Shown in pieces: positions 35,526-47,400 of a DNA stretch of 64,000 nucleotides. This stretch comes from Platycnemis pennipes. Its lineage: Eukaryota > Arthropoda > Insecta > Odonata > Platycnemididae. Where the stretch lies: the NCBI GenBank assembly GCA_933228895.1, contig OW121850.1, positions 30,699,773 to 30,763,772 of the forward strand, read 5' to 3'. Positions within the stretch are counted from its first letter, which is position 1; each line of letters opens with the position of its first letter. A model generated the notes under the pieces. That model was not told where the DNA came from and made no database searches. It worked only from the letters and a program-made list of their open reading frames with translations. Made by a program: the position numbers and the translations under genes.

Positions 35526-37779
35526 GTACTGTGTAACTGTACAATGTGTTTTCATTATGTTTGTCTTACATTCACAGTGCATTGCCGAACTCCAATTTTA
35601 TTTAAATGAGGAAGAAAACTATGGAAAGTGGAATGGTATCCATTATAGGAAGGAATGGACCAGTTCATAAGCGTTCTCTCCGAGCATGAATGTATCCAAT
35701 CAAACTTATTTTGTATATTTGGACACTATTACAATTTTGATATAGATACAATGGGAGGGTCCACCTTTCCTTTTGAAATAGAAGGGTCTTAGATAATTCT
35801 TAGATAACCTTTCCTTAGAAGCTTTCCTTAACAATTATAGCAGGACGATATGTGATTCGATGTGCTTGATGTTGCCGACTCCCAATATTTTAAAGTGAAT
35901 AATATTTAAAAAATTCCAGCTACTGTATATAGCACCTACAGACCTCTGTTCAGCCAAACTCTGGAAAACAAACTCCAAGCACGAAATGAATCCTGGCAAA
36001 TTTTTGTGTAATTGTAAATGCCATGCAGATAGCGCTTGTTTTTACTTCTCCCAATCAAATATTCGAAATTATTCATTGAACCTTCCCCAAATAAATTGGT
36101 TGTTCTTGTAATTTTTTCCTTAGAATTGAGCATGTATTTTTCGGACCGTGGTGTAACATTATTTGCTCCTAACAACGTGTTTGGAGGTGCTAATTTCCTG
36201 CTGGGGGGGCGACAACAGATGCGTCTATTTTACCCGTGAAGTGGACTTAAAGGTATAATTTTCACGGCGTATTGCTTATTATCTTGTTTACTGGCTAAAA
36301 TAATATGTTCTATGGAAACATCAGACAACCTTGAAGACGGACAACATGCGTCTTGGAGGAGCTCTTAAAATTACTACAAAACATTTTTTTTATGATTTAT
36401 CGTAATTATCAAAATTTATTGATAATCAGGAAATTCGTGAAGCAAACCGAACGGTCGAGCGGGAAATTATTAATGTATTTTACTCTTATACTGCTTGTTA
36501 CAGTAGGGATAATCAGTTTATAAGGTGAGTTAGTTGAGGATATGTTTTGAAGTGGATTGTGGTAGCCGAAACTAGACGAGGACATGCAAGATGTAACTTG
36601 AGCAGCTGAATACTCTCCCCTTTATTGAAGCGGGTATAGTATACCTTTTATTAGCTTGCAAGTGAATTTTCAGTTACTCAATAGCCAATGAAGTCGCTGT
36701 GCTTTTTTCTGAATTCGGAACTCTTCCTAGTAAGACTGTTACCATTGAGAAAATTGTTACATGGGTTCTCATTATCTGGAGTGTGAAAAAATTGCACATG
36801 TGCCTCTATTCAACTGTTAATATAATGGTCAATTGATGACAGCTACTAAAAGAAGCTTAAGTTTGATTCACGAGTCCTCACGCCTAAATATTTAGTCAAA
36901 AAATGCTGAAAATTTGTCTCTCAGACATTCTGCTGATTTCATTGCTATTCTTCCGCTTGTTTACAACACTCTTAAAGCAATTCATTGTTGATAGTTTCCT
37001 TCAGGTCAACCTGCATAAAAAAAAGTATTGTGTCGTTTCCGCAAAATCTGCGGACAACAAAGATAACATGTTTCGTGTTGCCGTTTTGGAGTCGACCTCT
37101 TTTCATTACTTCCCTCCGAATGTTTTGTAACCTTGATCCAAACTCTGCTGCGCTAATGCATTAGCCAGCATTCGACCGAAATAAATATTTGCAAGCCAAA
37201 TTCCATTGTCACTGCAAATGTGACTCGCATTCACGGTCAAGTTCAAGCCTACCTGAATGAGAGGATGCTCACATTAGCGATTCCATTCTTTCGCGATTTA
37301 TTCAGTGCTTTTAGCCAGTGTTTCTACTGTTCTGATTCAATAAATTTTGGAAGGAATTGGGAATTCAATGCAGAACGCCAGCTCTCATTAAACTCTACCT
37401 GATGTAGAGATACGTAATGCTAGGTAATTTTGAATGGAAATAAATGGGTAAGAGTTAATCTATTTATCTCAAAATTCATATAATTCCTCTTGCGAGGCTG
37501 TAGTCTTTTTACAGTGAATCAACCTATAAGATGGAACTGCATGAAATTTAGTTGGTATTTCGAATTTTAGAGCTGTAATTTCAAACTCTAAAATACATTT
37601 CTCTGGTTAGTTCAACCCTCAAATTTAACTAACTAATTATGTCGTGAATCTTCGAATTATGGCTATGATATTCAAGGTAGTTGACGCATCTAAAACCAAT
37701 TCTACCAATAGTTCACAATTCGGCACGAAATAATATCTACATTTGCGTCTAAAAGTGCCATACAAGCAACCTCGGGGTC
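35526..37779. other. Intronic DNA of the secreted-protein gene, nothing recognised
   Basis: Part of the second long intron. AT-rich, no repeat signature and no supported exon. Confidence 0.5.
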
Positions 37780-38056
37780 AAGTTGATGTTTTGGCCAGGC
37801 AATGTTTATATATATAAGGTTCGAATCCCGCTGCGGAAGATATTTCTCATTGATAAACCGGCTAGAGAGCATTCGAGTTCTTCTACGTCCATCGGATAGG
37901 ATGTTAAACCGTGGATCCATAGTGACTTTCTTTAAGAGTACTAAGCCGACGCCGGTTTTCTCTCCACCCTTCTTCTTTGCCCTTCCGTGTCTTGTTCCTT
38001 TCCTCCCATTTTGTGGCCCCTCTAGGTGCAGGCGAACACTTAAAAAAATGAGATAG
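37780..38056 (+). repeat. tRNA-derived SINE family 1, copy in the second long intron
   Basis: B box GGTTCGAATCCC, then TTTCTCATTGATAAACCGGC, CATCGGATAGGATGTTAAAC and GCCGACGCCGGTTTTCTC. The 5' part of the tRNA head is replaced by an AT-rich sequence. This is the best preserved 3' body of the family. Confidence 0.65.
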
Positions 38057-38303
38057 AATCCACCTCAAGGTTGTTTTGATGGGGAGTAAATCATTGCTAA
38101 ATATGTACTAGGCATATGCATGCACTTGATAGATGTGCTACTACTCAGTGGGATAAGCAAAGACATACTCGAGATGAAAGAGTGTTTAATTCAATGAACG
38201 TTGACTATGTAAGAGTATAATTTTTTTATGGACTGTTTGAATTCATCGAGGTTTTTTTCACACTATGCATGTAAGAAGGCGGATAGTATTAGTTAGGTTG
38301 CAC

Positions 38304-39214
38304 TAGGCACGTAGCCAGAGGGGGGGCTTCTGGGGCTTCGGCCCACCCCCAAAATTGTTTCCCAATACTTTTTTCGTTCTGATTTTAACTGGGCACGATA
38401 ATCCGGATTACACTGGGTATAATTCAAGTGTTAAGTATTTTGAAACATGATCACTAGTTTGATGCTTGAGTTCGTTTATTAATTGTTCTGTTCAATCTGA
38501 TTTGTATGCATGCGTTGAATTTCTGTTCTGGGGCCGGTCAAATTAACTGCTTCATACCAAGGTAAGCAGTGAATTTTACCATTGAGAAGAGATAGGAATG
38601 GGCACTGTGAATGAAAATACCAAGCACTGAAAATTAAGGGAAGAGATTCGTAACATGTCGGCACCGAACGGCCAAGGCTGATTTGTTTCATCTACATCTA
38701 CACGATACCCTGCAAGCCACCGCGAGGGTGTGTGGCAGGGGGTGAAGATCACCAAGCATGCACTACTAACATGCAAACAAGCAACTATAATGTCTCATGC
38801 AACTTGATTGTTAGTATCTATAGTATTTAAGGGATTAATACATCCATCATGCACTACAGAATACTCTAAAATATTTACCCTACCTATCCCTTTGCTATGC
38901 TGCCTATTCTGTTCTCTTATAGTACGGGGGAAAAATGCCATTTTGAATCTATCGGTACGACAATCTATCTCTCTAATCTTATTTATCTGGTGGAATCTAG
39001 CATAATACGCTGTTTTTTTTAATATGTGCCTAACATCTTCAGTAAAGCTATCCGATTGAAATTTCTCTAATAGATTTAATCTGTACTTTAACCTACGCTC
39101 TGATACTGATTCCCACCCTAATTCTTTCATTAACTCTGAAACGCTACTCAACCTTTCAAGTTACGCCACGCTAGACTTAGCCCCTCCCGAAGCAAATTTC
39201 AGGCTACGCGCCTG
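38304..39214. mobile_element. Non-autonomous hAT-type element with nested LINE
   Basis: The left end TAGGCACGTAGCC and right end GGCTACGCGCCTG form an inverted repeat with two mismatches. They are flanked by a perfect 8-bp direct repeat GGTTGCAC (38296-38303 and 39215-39222). Subterminal G-rich (left) and C-rich (right) tracts are complementary as in the 13665 element. The LINE copy at 38689-39150 lies inside, so the host element is older than that insertion. Confidence 0.8.
38689..39150 (-). mobile_element. LINE copy (second subfamily) nested in hAT element
   Basis: A minus-strand copy whose C-terminal region reads MKELGWESVSERRLKYRLNL, EKFQSDSFTEDVRHIL and KMAFFPRTIREQNRQ. This is a subfamily distinct from the 21239 group (YYARF instead of YYGRL), with its own 3' UTR but the same terminal hairpin. 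It sits inside the hAT element 38304-39214. Confidence 0.85.
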
Positions 39215-39329
39215 GGTTGCACAAAAACTTTTTCCAGAGAGACTACAAGTTATTCAACTCACATTACTCCCACCCATCCTGAAAGTATGATGAGTGTTAT
39301 GATCTCCTACTATCTACTACGATGCCGCA

Positions 39330-39769
39330 TACAAGAATTAGGGTGGGAATCATTATCAGAGCGTAGGTTAAAGTACAGATTAAATCTATTAGAGAAATTT
39401 CAATCGAATAGCTTTACTGAAGATGTTAGGCACATATTAAAAACACCAGCGTATTATGCTAGATTCAACCAGCCAAATAAGATTAGAGAGATAGATGGTC
39501 GTACCGATAGATTCAAAATGGCATTTTCCCCCGTACTATAAGAGAACAGAATAGGCAGCATAGGAAAGCGATAGGTAGGGGAAATACTTTAGAGTATTAT
39601 GTAGTGCATGATGCATGTATTAAGCCCTCAAATACTATAGATACTAACAATCTAGTTGCATGAGACACTTTAGTTGCTTGTTAGCATGTTAGTAGTGCAT
39701 GCTTGGTGATCTTCACCCCCTGCCACACACCCTCGCGGTGGCTTGCAGGGTATTGTGTAGATGTAGATG
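39330..39769 (+). mobile_element. LINE copy, same subfamily, opposite orientation
   Basis: ELGWESLSERRLKYRLNLLE and FTEDVRHILKTPAYYARFNQ identify the subfamily of the neighbouring minus copy. A frame loss near MAFSPVL ends the coding part. The 3' UTR is complete to TAGATGTAGATG. With the copy at 38689-39150 it makes a head-to-head inverted pair about 180 bp apart. Confidence 0.85.
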
Positions 39770-40095
39770 TCCGATTCAGCGGGCGAACTCCCCGTCGGTG
39801 ACCTCGACCCCTCCAGGCACGCCGCATACCATTGTGTCCTCACCCCCCTACTGACGACGACGCCCCTCGATTCGGTGACTGGCCGATCACCGACGAGTGC
39901 TTCCGGACTTCCTTCCTCCCGGACCATTGGCAGCTCAGAGTAGACTGCTGTCCGTACGCACCGCGACGATCGAGGTCGACGCCGCATAAGCTCCTCTGCG
40001 ACGTCCGTCTCTGGCACTACTCGTCCGACGGAGCCGTAACGACTTGCAGTTTCGGTATTAATTGTCCGCGTCAAACGACCGCAAGGTCACTTTAA
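39770..40095. other. GC-rich segment after a LINE tail
   Basis: It begins directly after the TAGATG tail of the plus LINE copy and is strongly GC-rich (GACGACGACGCCCC, CGCGACGATCGAGG). It has a 134-codon minus-strand open frame that runs into the LINE hairpin and is therefore unlikely to be a real gene. Not identified. Confidence 0.3.
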
Positions 40096-40321
40096 TCATT
40101 GCTCGTAGTGCGCCCTAGTCTGGCCTCACTCCTTTGAATCGTTCCGATAGTACGGATTAATTTCACATTAGAAGACTGAGAGAGTACCCTATGAAGGGAC
40201 TTGTGTTCGCAATGGCAGCAGGAGAATTAGGTTTTAAGGTGCTCCAACTTAGAAGGTTTTGTCGCTTTATCTAACCTGATTCTAAGATGAACGAAACTCC
40301 CTTGTCAGAGGCAAGGTTCGA

Positions 40322-40378
40322 CCCCACGGCCTCTAGGATGTGAAACTGACAGGCGTTACCGATCTTACTACCACGGTT
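40322..40378 (-). repeat. tRNA-like sequence abutting a LINE 3' end
   Basis: On the minus strand, TGGTAGTAAGATCGGTAACG (A-box region) and GGGTCGAACCTT (B-box-like) are spaced as in a tRNA. It begins within a few bases of the TAGATG-type tail of the minus-strand LINE copy at 40379-40922 and has the same orientation. Confidence 0.4.
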
Positions 40379-40922
40379 CTACGTCTACATAATACCCTGC
40401 AAGCCACCACAAAGGTGTGTGGCAGGGGGTGAATTCTCACCAAACATGCACTACATATCATGCATTTAAAAGGATTAATATCAATATATTAGTCTAAACT
40501 GCACTATTTAAAAAGATGGAAATAGCAAACTAAGCATGCAAAAACGTGCTGGTAGTTGGGCTACGTTCAAGTCCTTACACCAACATGCAACTACCTATGA
40601 TATCCATTGCTACACTCGTATTGGATATATGTACCGCTATTCATATCCGTAATTGTACGAGGAAAAAAGGACATTTTGAATCTGTCAGTTTGGCAACCAA
40701 TTTCTCTAATTTTGTAATTATGGTCCAGTCTACCATAATAAGCTGGGGTTCACAAAATATTTTTAACGTCATCACTGAAAATATTATCTTGGAATTTATT
40801 TAAGAGGTTAAGTCTAAATTTCAACCTGCGATCTGACAATGATTCCCAAGTTAATTCATTTAATAGACTGGTTACGCTAATAAGGTTATCGTACCGTCCC
40901 TTTACAAATCCTGCCGATCTTT
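40379..40922 (-). mobile_element. LINE, 5'-truncated copy
   Basis: Minus strand; starts near RSAGFVKGRYDNLISV and runs through SDDVKNIL to the full 3' UTR (ACCCTGCAAGCCACCACAAA at its end). It lies between a tRNA-like sequence at its 3' end and the tRNA-Asp-like sequence about 100 bp beyond its 5' end, all in one orientation. Confidence 0.85.
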
Positions 40923-41022
40923 GTAAACAAACGTTAGTGATAAACAGGAGCAGCTAACCTTTTGTTTAATTTCTGACATATTGGTTCTGTTCAGTAAACC
41001 CAGATATTGGTAGAAAAAAATT

Positions 41023-41092
41023 CTCCCTGGTGGGGAATCGAACCAGTCTCCCGCGTGACAGGCGGGGATACTTACCACTATACTACTAGGGA
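41023..41092 (-). tRNA. tRNA-Asp (GUC)-like gene, probably a pseudogene
   Basis: On the minus strand this reads as a near-complete tRNA-Asp. The acceptor strand TCCCTAG pairs with CCAGGGA with one mismatch, the D arm is GTATAGTGGTAAGTATC, and the anticodon arm CCGCC/loop TGTCACG gives GTC. The T arm is damaged: the 5' stem strand is only TGG against CCCCA, two bases shorter than expected. A T-rich terminator (seven T) follows directly on the minus strand. The body matches canonical tRNA-Asp closely, so it is a recent pseudogene or a tRNA-derived element rather than an old SINE head. Function is doubtful because of the T-arm deletion. Confidence 0.6.
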
Positions 41093-41102
41093 CTAAAAGG
41101 GG

Positions 41103-41176
41103 GCTACAGGAATTAAAACCGCGACGCCCGCTCCGTTCTCCGGCACGCTACCAACCGGCCAACTCTACATTAAACG
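41103..41176 (-). repeat. tRNA-like sequence beside the tRNA-Asp-like gene
   Basis: Read on the minus strand it contains an A-box-like TTGGCCGGTTGGTAGCG and a B-box-like GGTTTTAATTCC at tRNA spacing, then CTGTAGCCCCCTTTT. The arms are only partly paired, so it looks like a tRNA-derived relic or SINE head. It lies ten bases upstream, in minus-strand terms, of the tRNA-Asp-like sequence, forming a small cluster with it. Confidence 0.4.
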
Positions 41177-44100
41177 GTTTGCACGTGTTTGCCATATTCC
41201 GGTTACTGGCACAAACGGTCTCGTGGTTGTTTAGGTGAAATTTTGCGTTGGGGCTGCGTTGAGAAAATGGTGTAATTTATTTCATTATTATGGAGAATTT
41301 TTTAAATTAATTTTTTGACGGACGAGTAAAATCCGTTTTCATTTCATCCAAGGTTTTATTGATTAAGGCTAAAGAGGTGCAACAACTTTTTGGGCAACTA
41401 GGCCGGTATAATTTTGAAACTATGAAAGGAGGAAGCAATATTAGGATAACCAAAAATGGAACAGGGATCCAAAGTTTTATCGTGGCACCAAGGAAATATT
41501 TTCACCCTAATGAGTAGAATTAATAGTAGGGATATTATTTTTTTTAATAGACTTTAAGGTTTAATATGCTTCATAACACCACACCAATAGCTATTATGTA
41601 GTTATAAATTGATACACGCCAATAGTTTTGATATTATTGCCTAATGATTTCCTTTTTCCATTCATTAATAGCCTCCTAAAAATGGTGTAACCCTTCTTCC
41701 CCAATTTCTTTTTAATTTTGGTTACTCTTAGGTCGTAATATTGACGTGGATGAGACGTATATAAAATATTCCAGATTCAGAATAACTTGCTATTTAAAGA
41801 TATTTGTTTTCGTCAGCCAGTTGACTAAAAATTAAGCTATTAAATTATTTCTCATTCCTAATTCAAGTATATGTTATGCTAGCACAAAACTGTTTTTACA
41901 GGCCTAATTGAATAGATTGAGGTTTTATTTTATTCACATTAGAGTACGTCACCCAGTTATCGTTATTATCACATTGACTTCGTTAGTCTGCCTCATTTCT
42001 TTAATCCCAGTGGTGCAGAAGAGGCAACAATTGCATCGTGGGGCGTTATTGCTCAGTGAGTCAAAAGGCAAATGAAGCTGGGAAATTCATGCTTTCGAGT
42101 GCAAATAGAATTTTTTCCTTTATTTATTGCATCAATTTCCATATTTTATTCTCTTATATGGCTACACTTCAGTACACTTTGCTGAGTAGCCTTTGCGCGC
42201 GATAACCGCTGAATTTACGTGTCTCGAGTCCTTATCTAGCGATAAATGAGAGAAAAATGACTAACAGACGAGCTGAGTAATGCATTCCTTTGAGAACTGG
42301 CAAGTGATTTTACTGGAGGCTAATATTTCGTGGTGCATTTAAAAGATGAATTGAAAATAGCTATCAAAAGCATTGTGAGTACGTGCTTCTTCGATGCCCT
42401 GGAGTTTCTAATATATTGTTTTAAATGATATGAAGTATCTCACCAAGCAACTCGGGAATTCTTTTCAGCCATCATATTTCTTCTTGCAAGTCTCAACTCC
42501 ATGCGAAAATACAATTTTAGATATATATCTACATCTACTGAGCAAGCCACTAATTAGACATCACTATTAGTATCACATGGAGCAGAGACCTTTGACAGAT
42601 CACAGATTATATACATGGAAGGAGGTATTCAAAAGAAACGATAAAAAATGCTATCAACATTTTATGGTTCATGTAAACAAGGAAAAAAATACCATAAATA
42701 GTTGAACTATCTCTATCTCTGATTAATCATCCCTTTTGTAACTCCGGTTTGCTATATATTAATGTGTTTAATTGTAGTACGGGCAATTTTATGGATAAAA
42801 TTGCACGAACTACATAATGAGTGACTGGAGTGACATATGCTGGTGTCTGTTGGCCTGCGATCTGTCTACATAATACTCGGCAAACTAACGCAAGGGGCTG
42901 TGGATGAAGATAAACCATCACTAGGCAATCAAACCATCACTAGGTGTAATCATTCTACATCAAATGGTCAAATCCTTTGTTAGTTACTAATATACGGCAT
43001 TGACCAAACAAACTTTGAAGCAAGATATATATAGACCCTTTCCTTATCGATGGTGCCTGATAAGTTCTTTATATTCTGCCCCGACCGAGAAAGTTTCCTT
43101 CCATCGACCCTTCCTCTCTTTCTGTCTTACCATCTATGCCCGCCTTTAGTTCTCTTTGGAAGGGGACCCAAAGGCAAGTCATTCGATTTCGCTCGACCAA
43201 TGGACCATAAATAGGACCCAGGTGGAATAATTATAACAGTATACACACTCGGATACACATAAGGTGAAACACGAATTTGAATACCAGTGTTAGTGATATC
43301 TTGGCACTAATCGTCGATGGGACCCTCGCTGACACGCTATGTTGGTTAAATATTACCACTGCTGTTTGCTTTATTCACGTTCACCAGAAAGATGCCGTCG
43401 TCTTTTTAGTCTCGGTTTACCTGGTTACCGTCAGTCAGGGACCAAAGTAAGATCTTAATGGGATCCAAAATTTAAATTCATGAGCAAAATACCCTCACTC
43501 ACCTGACTTTGTACGGGTATGTTCCATGACCAAGGAGGAGCTCGCAGGTATAACCTTCATTATTATTAGATTTATACCCTTAGAGGTGACTCTAAATTAA
43601 CATTCAATTATTCCCATTATCACATTTCACATAATGCTCCTAATACCTCCAATTATTCTATGCAAACAGACCGTCCTTCTTCTATGCCGCTCATCCAATA
43701 TTTTTCCCTCTGCCATCCTATCAAAAAAATATCCTTTCCCTAATTACCGTCTCAATTCAGAATTTCGTCCTTTCCCTAATGACCTAAACTTCCTTTCCTA
43801 CCATCTCTAGCACTTCTTCGTTAGTCCTCCTTTCACCTTCCTCCGTCCTCGAAACTCATATCTGAAAAGCTCAAGTCCATTTTTATATTTTTTTCTTAAT
43901 GTCTACCATATAGCGCCACGTTCCATGTGACTTTTCACTAGTCTTTTACTTACGTTTCTCCTTGACGAATTATTTATCACCCATGAAAATATGCCTCTGT
44001 TACTTTTTCAAACTGGTCAAAAACGGTTTCGGTGGAAAGTTTTTAAAGACCGCATTCGTCAAACGCCGTATACGTCACTTAGGAACTCTTCCCTTGTTTC

Positions 44101-44747
44101 ATAAAATTATTCCCTATTTTTAAATGAGCTGATAGCAAAAATTTTCTGCATTGTCGCATCATTGCTTGAGCACAGTATGTATCAAATCAAACTTTCTGGA
44201 AAGTACCTGAAATAGTTATAACTATGGTATGCTTATCTCGATCACATCTCGTGTTAAATTAAAATTTAATTAACGAATACTTATAGATGTAGGTATTTGA
44301 TATGAAAATTAGAGCGAGTATAATTAAGAAATAACATGTATGGGTAAAGATGTGAATATTTTTCGGGTATATTAGAGATAGACCGCCTAAATTACACTTA
44401 CGTATGTATCCGGTATTATGTTCCCTGCTAGGATCTCTAATAATTTGTAGTAAGAAGAGCATTTTTAATGTATCCGCATGGCAGTATATTCCTGTTCAAT
44501 TACTTTTTCTTGGTGTACACAAAAAACTGGATTTGAACTGGGAGTAATGGTAGGGACATGCTAATCACTTAGTGAGAAAATCCTTAGTGTGGAATAATTT
44601 TCTTGATCCAATATGATGCTGGAGTGGTAATTAGAAGTCGACTATGTTGAGTAAATAAATATGTCGCGTGGGAAAAATCTCTTTTGAAGTTCCGGTGATG
44701 CTTATAGTGTAAGTTTTGTGAATGAAATATAATTTGATCTTTTCCAG
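41177..44747. other. Intronic DNA, mostly unrecognised
   Basis: End of the second long intron. Apart from decayed LINE tails at 42526-42935 nothing was identified. A C/T-rich part at 43600-43860 may be a very decayed copy of repeat X. Confidence 0.4.
42526..42935 (-). mobile_element. Degraded LINE 3' fragments
   Basis: TATATCTACATCTACTGAGC with CAAGCCAC (42526-42552) and TCTACATAATACTCGGCAAA with CTAACGCAAGGGGCTGTG (from 42865) look like two decayed minus-strand 3' ends. What lies between is not recognisable. Confidence 0.35.
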
Positions 44748-44826
44748 CATTCCCAACTGGATTCGCTGACATCTTTGGTGGCGGTTTCGGCAGGCCAGTG
44801 AGGCCATTCGTCCCTTGGTGGAAGGG
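44748..44826 (+). CDS. Secreted protein gene, third coding exon (gene continues beyond the window)
   Basis: A 79-base exon lies between the acceptor TTTTCCAG (ends 44747) and the donor GTAAGT (44827). With the one base carried from the previous exon it reads SFPTGFADIFGGGFGRPVRP and then FVPWWK, and ends in phase 2 with GG, so the next residue is Gly. The sequence is Gly- and aromatic-rich with no cysteine. I searched the remaining 19 kb for a matching acceptor followed by an in-frame exon and found none convincing, so the next exon probably lies past 64000. The WWK-Gly ending, just where a cysteine-rich domain might begin, is the basis for the tentative EMI/fasciclin (TGFBI-like) idea. That link rests on memory of the family and is unconfirmed. 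Confidence 0.8.
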
Positions 44827-47024
44827 GTAAGTCATGCCTCTCTTCTTTGCCCACCTCGAACGGAGGATGCTCAGTCAATCATATGAGAAGTCGAATGCTA
44901 AAGATGTCAAGAAAAGAGGGATTTATTCTTTGATATGGAGCGTGTTTATGCATATCCTCTCTTGCTAAGAAGACGAATGCAGTAGATTTGTGAGCGCCTG
45001 AAATTTTTGTAAAATATTTTAAAAAATGTATTGGAATTAAAATGAGAAACGTGAGCATAGTAGTATTTTGGCGTAGTTAGATGGTTTTCGAATTTTTTAC
45101 AAGAAATTAGTCGGGTACAGCAGTTACTTTGGAGTATTTTACGGTGATAAATTTTCTCGTTAATCAACTACATATTTATTTAACGAGAAAATCATTTCCT
45201 ATGGGGTGAAGAGAGACCAAAAGATAGCTGAGATGAAGAAAAAAATAGTTTCAATACTTGATTGAAGGTAATGAAGAATTAGAAAATAGTTTCGTGCATT
45301 TGAGCCTAACTTCAATCTACAAATAATTATAGACAGTGACAATTTTCTTAAAAGACGGTGAAAGCGAATTTCTAATTTATGGTTGACGTAATTCCATTCT
45401 TATTGTTTGTCTTTATGCTGTATCATTCAGCCAATTGAATTTCGCGAAAAGATGATAAATCGAGCGTTGCTTTGATAGTCCTTCAAAATGCCATTTCGCC
45501 TTGCGCAAGAAAGACTTGGTGATCAAGGTCAATCAAGGTTAAGAACGAAGCTTCGGCAACGAACGCTAATGGTGAAGACTCGCTTTCTCAAGTGATCGCA
45601 CACCGCGTCCGTACTTTTTAACGGGGCCCTTCACCTTTGAAATGTGTTGAGCGACGAATGGCCTCTAAAATAAGGCATCGTCCGATATGATTGTGTGAGG
45701 TAATCCGGTCTTGGATCCATCTTTTTCGGAAACTTCCACCTGGTTATAATGGTATGACTAATGGTTTCAAGCTTAACTAAGTGGAACCTCTCCATATCGT
45801 ATACGTTAAAAAGTCTCACTTTGTGCGGTCCACTGAATAGATGTATTGAGTCAGTAATTAGAGAGAGCTAAGCTAGAGAGCTTTACCGAGTAAGTAAAAA
45901 ATTTGTCAGTATTACCTGATTATGTTATTATGCAATGAAACCTGGGTCGTACTCAATAAATCTCTCAATTAGTCCGTACAAATCGTAATTTTTTAATAAT
46001 TATGATTACCGTAGGATCAAGGTGTGTCTACGCCAGCAATGGGACCTGCACTTGAATACCTTAGGTGATAAGGTTACAGAAATTAATCAAAGTTGTTCAA
46101 AGTTCTCAAAGGAATCTTGTTCAATTTTGTTGTGAGCAAGTTTTTCTAATGGCTTCGCATTAATATGAACCTTAACTTTGCGTCTTAGTCGTAACTTAGC
46201 GAATTGGATAGTAAAGGTATGTAATAAAAAAACTCGGGCTGTTAGAGGTGTCCGTATACTATTTTACAATGCGTGGGTTGGCGTAAAGATAGGTTAAAAA
46301 TTAGCGGTGGCAAATAACTCAATTATGGGTCCATTTCCTGCGACATACGCGTTCCACCTTGCCTACTTACCGACTCACACTCTTGACTTTTGAAGTCACG
46401 TCATCGTTATTTTTGGAGACAAACCGTTTCGTAAACTTTTAGTTTGTCTCGAGGGCATTAACACTTGGTCTCTCCTTATCACCCAAAGATATAAAAGGAA
46501 TTCGGAAATGAAAGTACTCGCCTATGGTTGGTTATGGCAGCTGTGATGTGTGTCAAATATGACATGGAGGGTTGGGAGTTAGTCCCATACTCATCTAGTA
46601 TTCCTGCAATAATCAGGTGCATTGCAGCTCGAGTTTGTCACAATTATATCTTGTCGTACTTTTGTGTAAGCCACTGTGAGCGTAAAAATCTACTTCTACC
46701 TCTTGTGATTACATGAACCACGAAAGTGATGACATAAAAAATACCCTATTTTATTTGCATAGTTTCTTTTATTCATACTTATAGTATAAAAATTAAGAGT
46801 CATCAAATAAGTATAAGTACAGTGATAGAAAAAGGCAGTTTTCAGCGTTGTAATAAGTTAAAAACATTATTTAGTCCTAAGTGAATATATATGATTATAA
46901 TTCTAATTTTGAGTTAATCATAATTGGAGAGATAATCATACAGAAGAGTGGAAGAAAGTGTACTACCTGGTCATCCGATATATCCTTCGCTATATTAACT
47001 AAATTGAAAAATGGAGATGAGTGG
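44827..47024. other. Start of the third intron, nothing recognised
   Basis: AT-rich sequence after the 44826 donor. No acceptor followed by an in-phase exon was found. Confidence 0.45.
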
Positions 47025-47085
47025 ACATGTGTGGCAACGAAGGTGTGTGGCAGGGAGTGAATGGTCACCAAACGTGCTCTAAAGC
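47025..47085 (-). mobile_element. LINE 3' fragment
   Basis: AAGGTGTGTGGCAGGGAGTG and AATGGTCACCAAACGTGCTC match the hairpin and adjacent 3' UTR of the family. The terminal tail is lost. Confidence 0.6.
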
Positions 47086-47194
47086 TTACTTTTATGCTAC
47101 CCACCAGAGGGAAGATTTGTATGAATACATTGTGGGGCACACTCTACAAATTCTACTTTGAATCCAACATGTAAATGAATATTTGAGAAGTAAT

Positions 47195-47400
47195 ACAATG
47201 GTGTTATTAAAGGTGTGATTGAATGAATAACTTTTGGTAAGCGGGGAAGAGGGAGGAGAATAACGGGTAGCTTGGATAGAATGACGGGAGGTTGGAGGTT
47301 TGAGGAATGAAGAAGGATATCGTGTGAAACTTAGGGGGTGGGAAGAATTAAATGTCCATTAAACCTACCTTCACCGGAAGAAAGCCAACTAACTACAAAC
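47195..47400 (-). repeat. Dispersed repeat X, minus copy
   Basis: The minus strand carries TTCTTCCGGTGAAGGTAGGT, TAATTCTTCCCACCC, CTATCCAAGCTACCC and TCTTCCCCGCTTACC, collinear with the copy at 22475. The family is not identified. Confidence 0.55.

Noticed and set aside
39670..40074. 134-codon minus-strand open frame
   Set aside because: Its C terminus is read through the LINE 3' hairpin, so it cannot be a conserved gene end; the rest is GC-rich and unrecognised.
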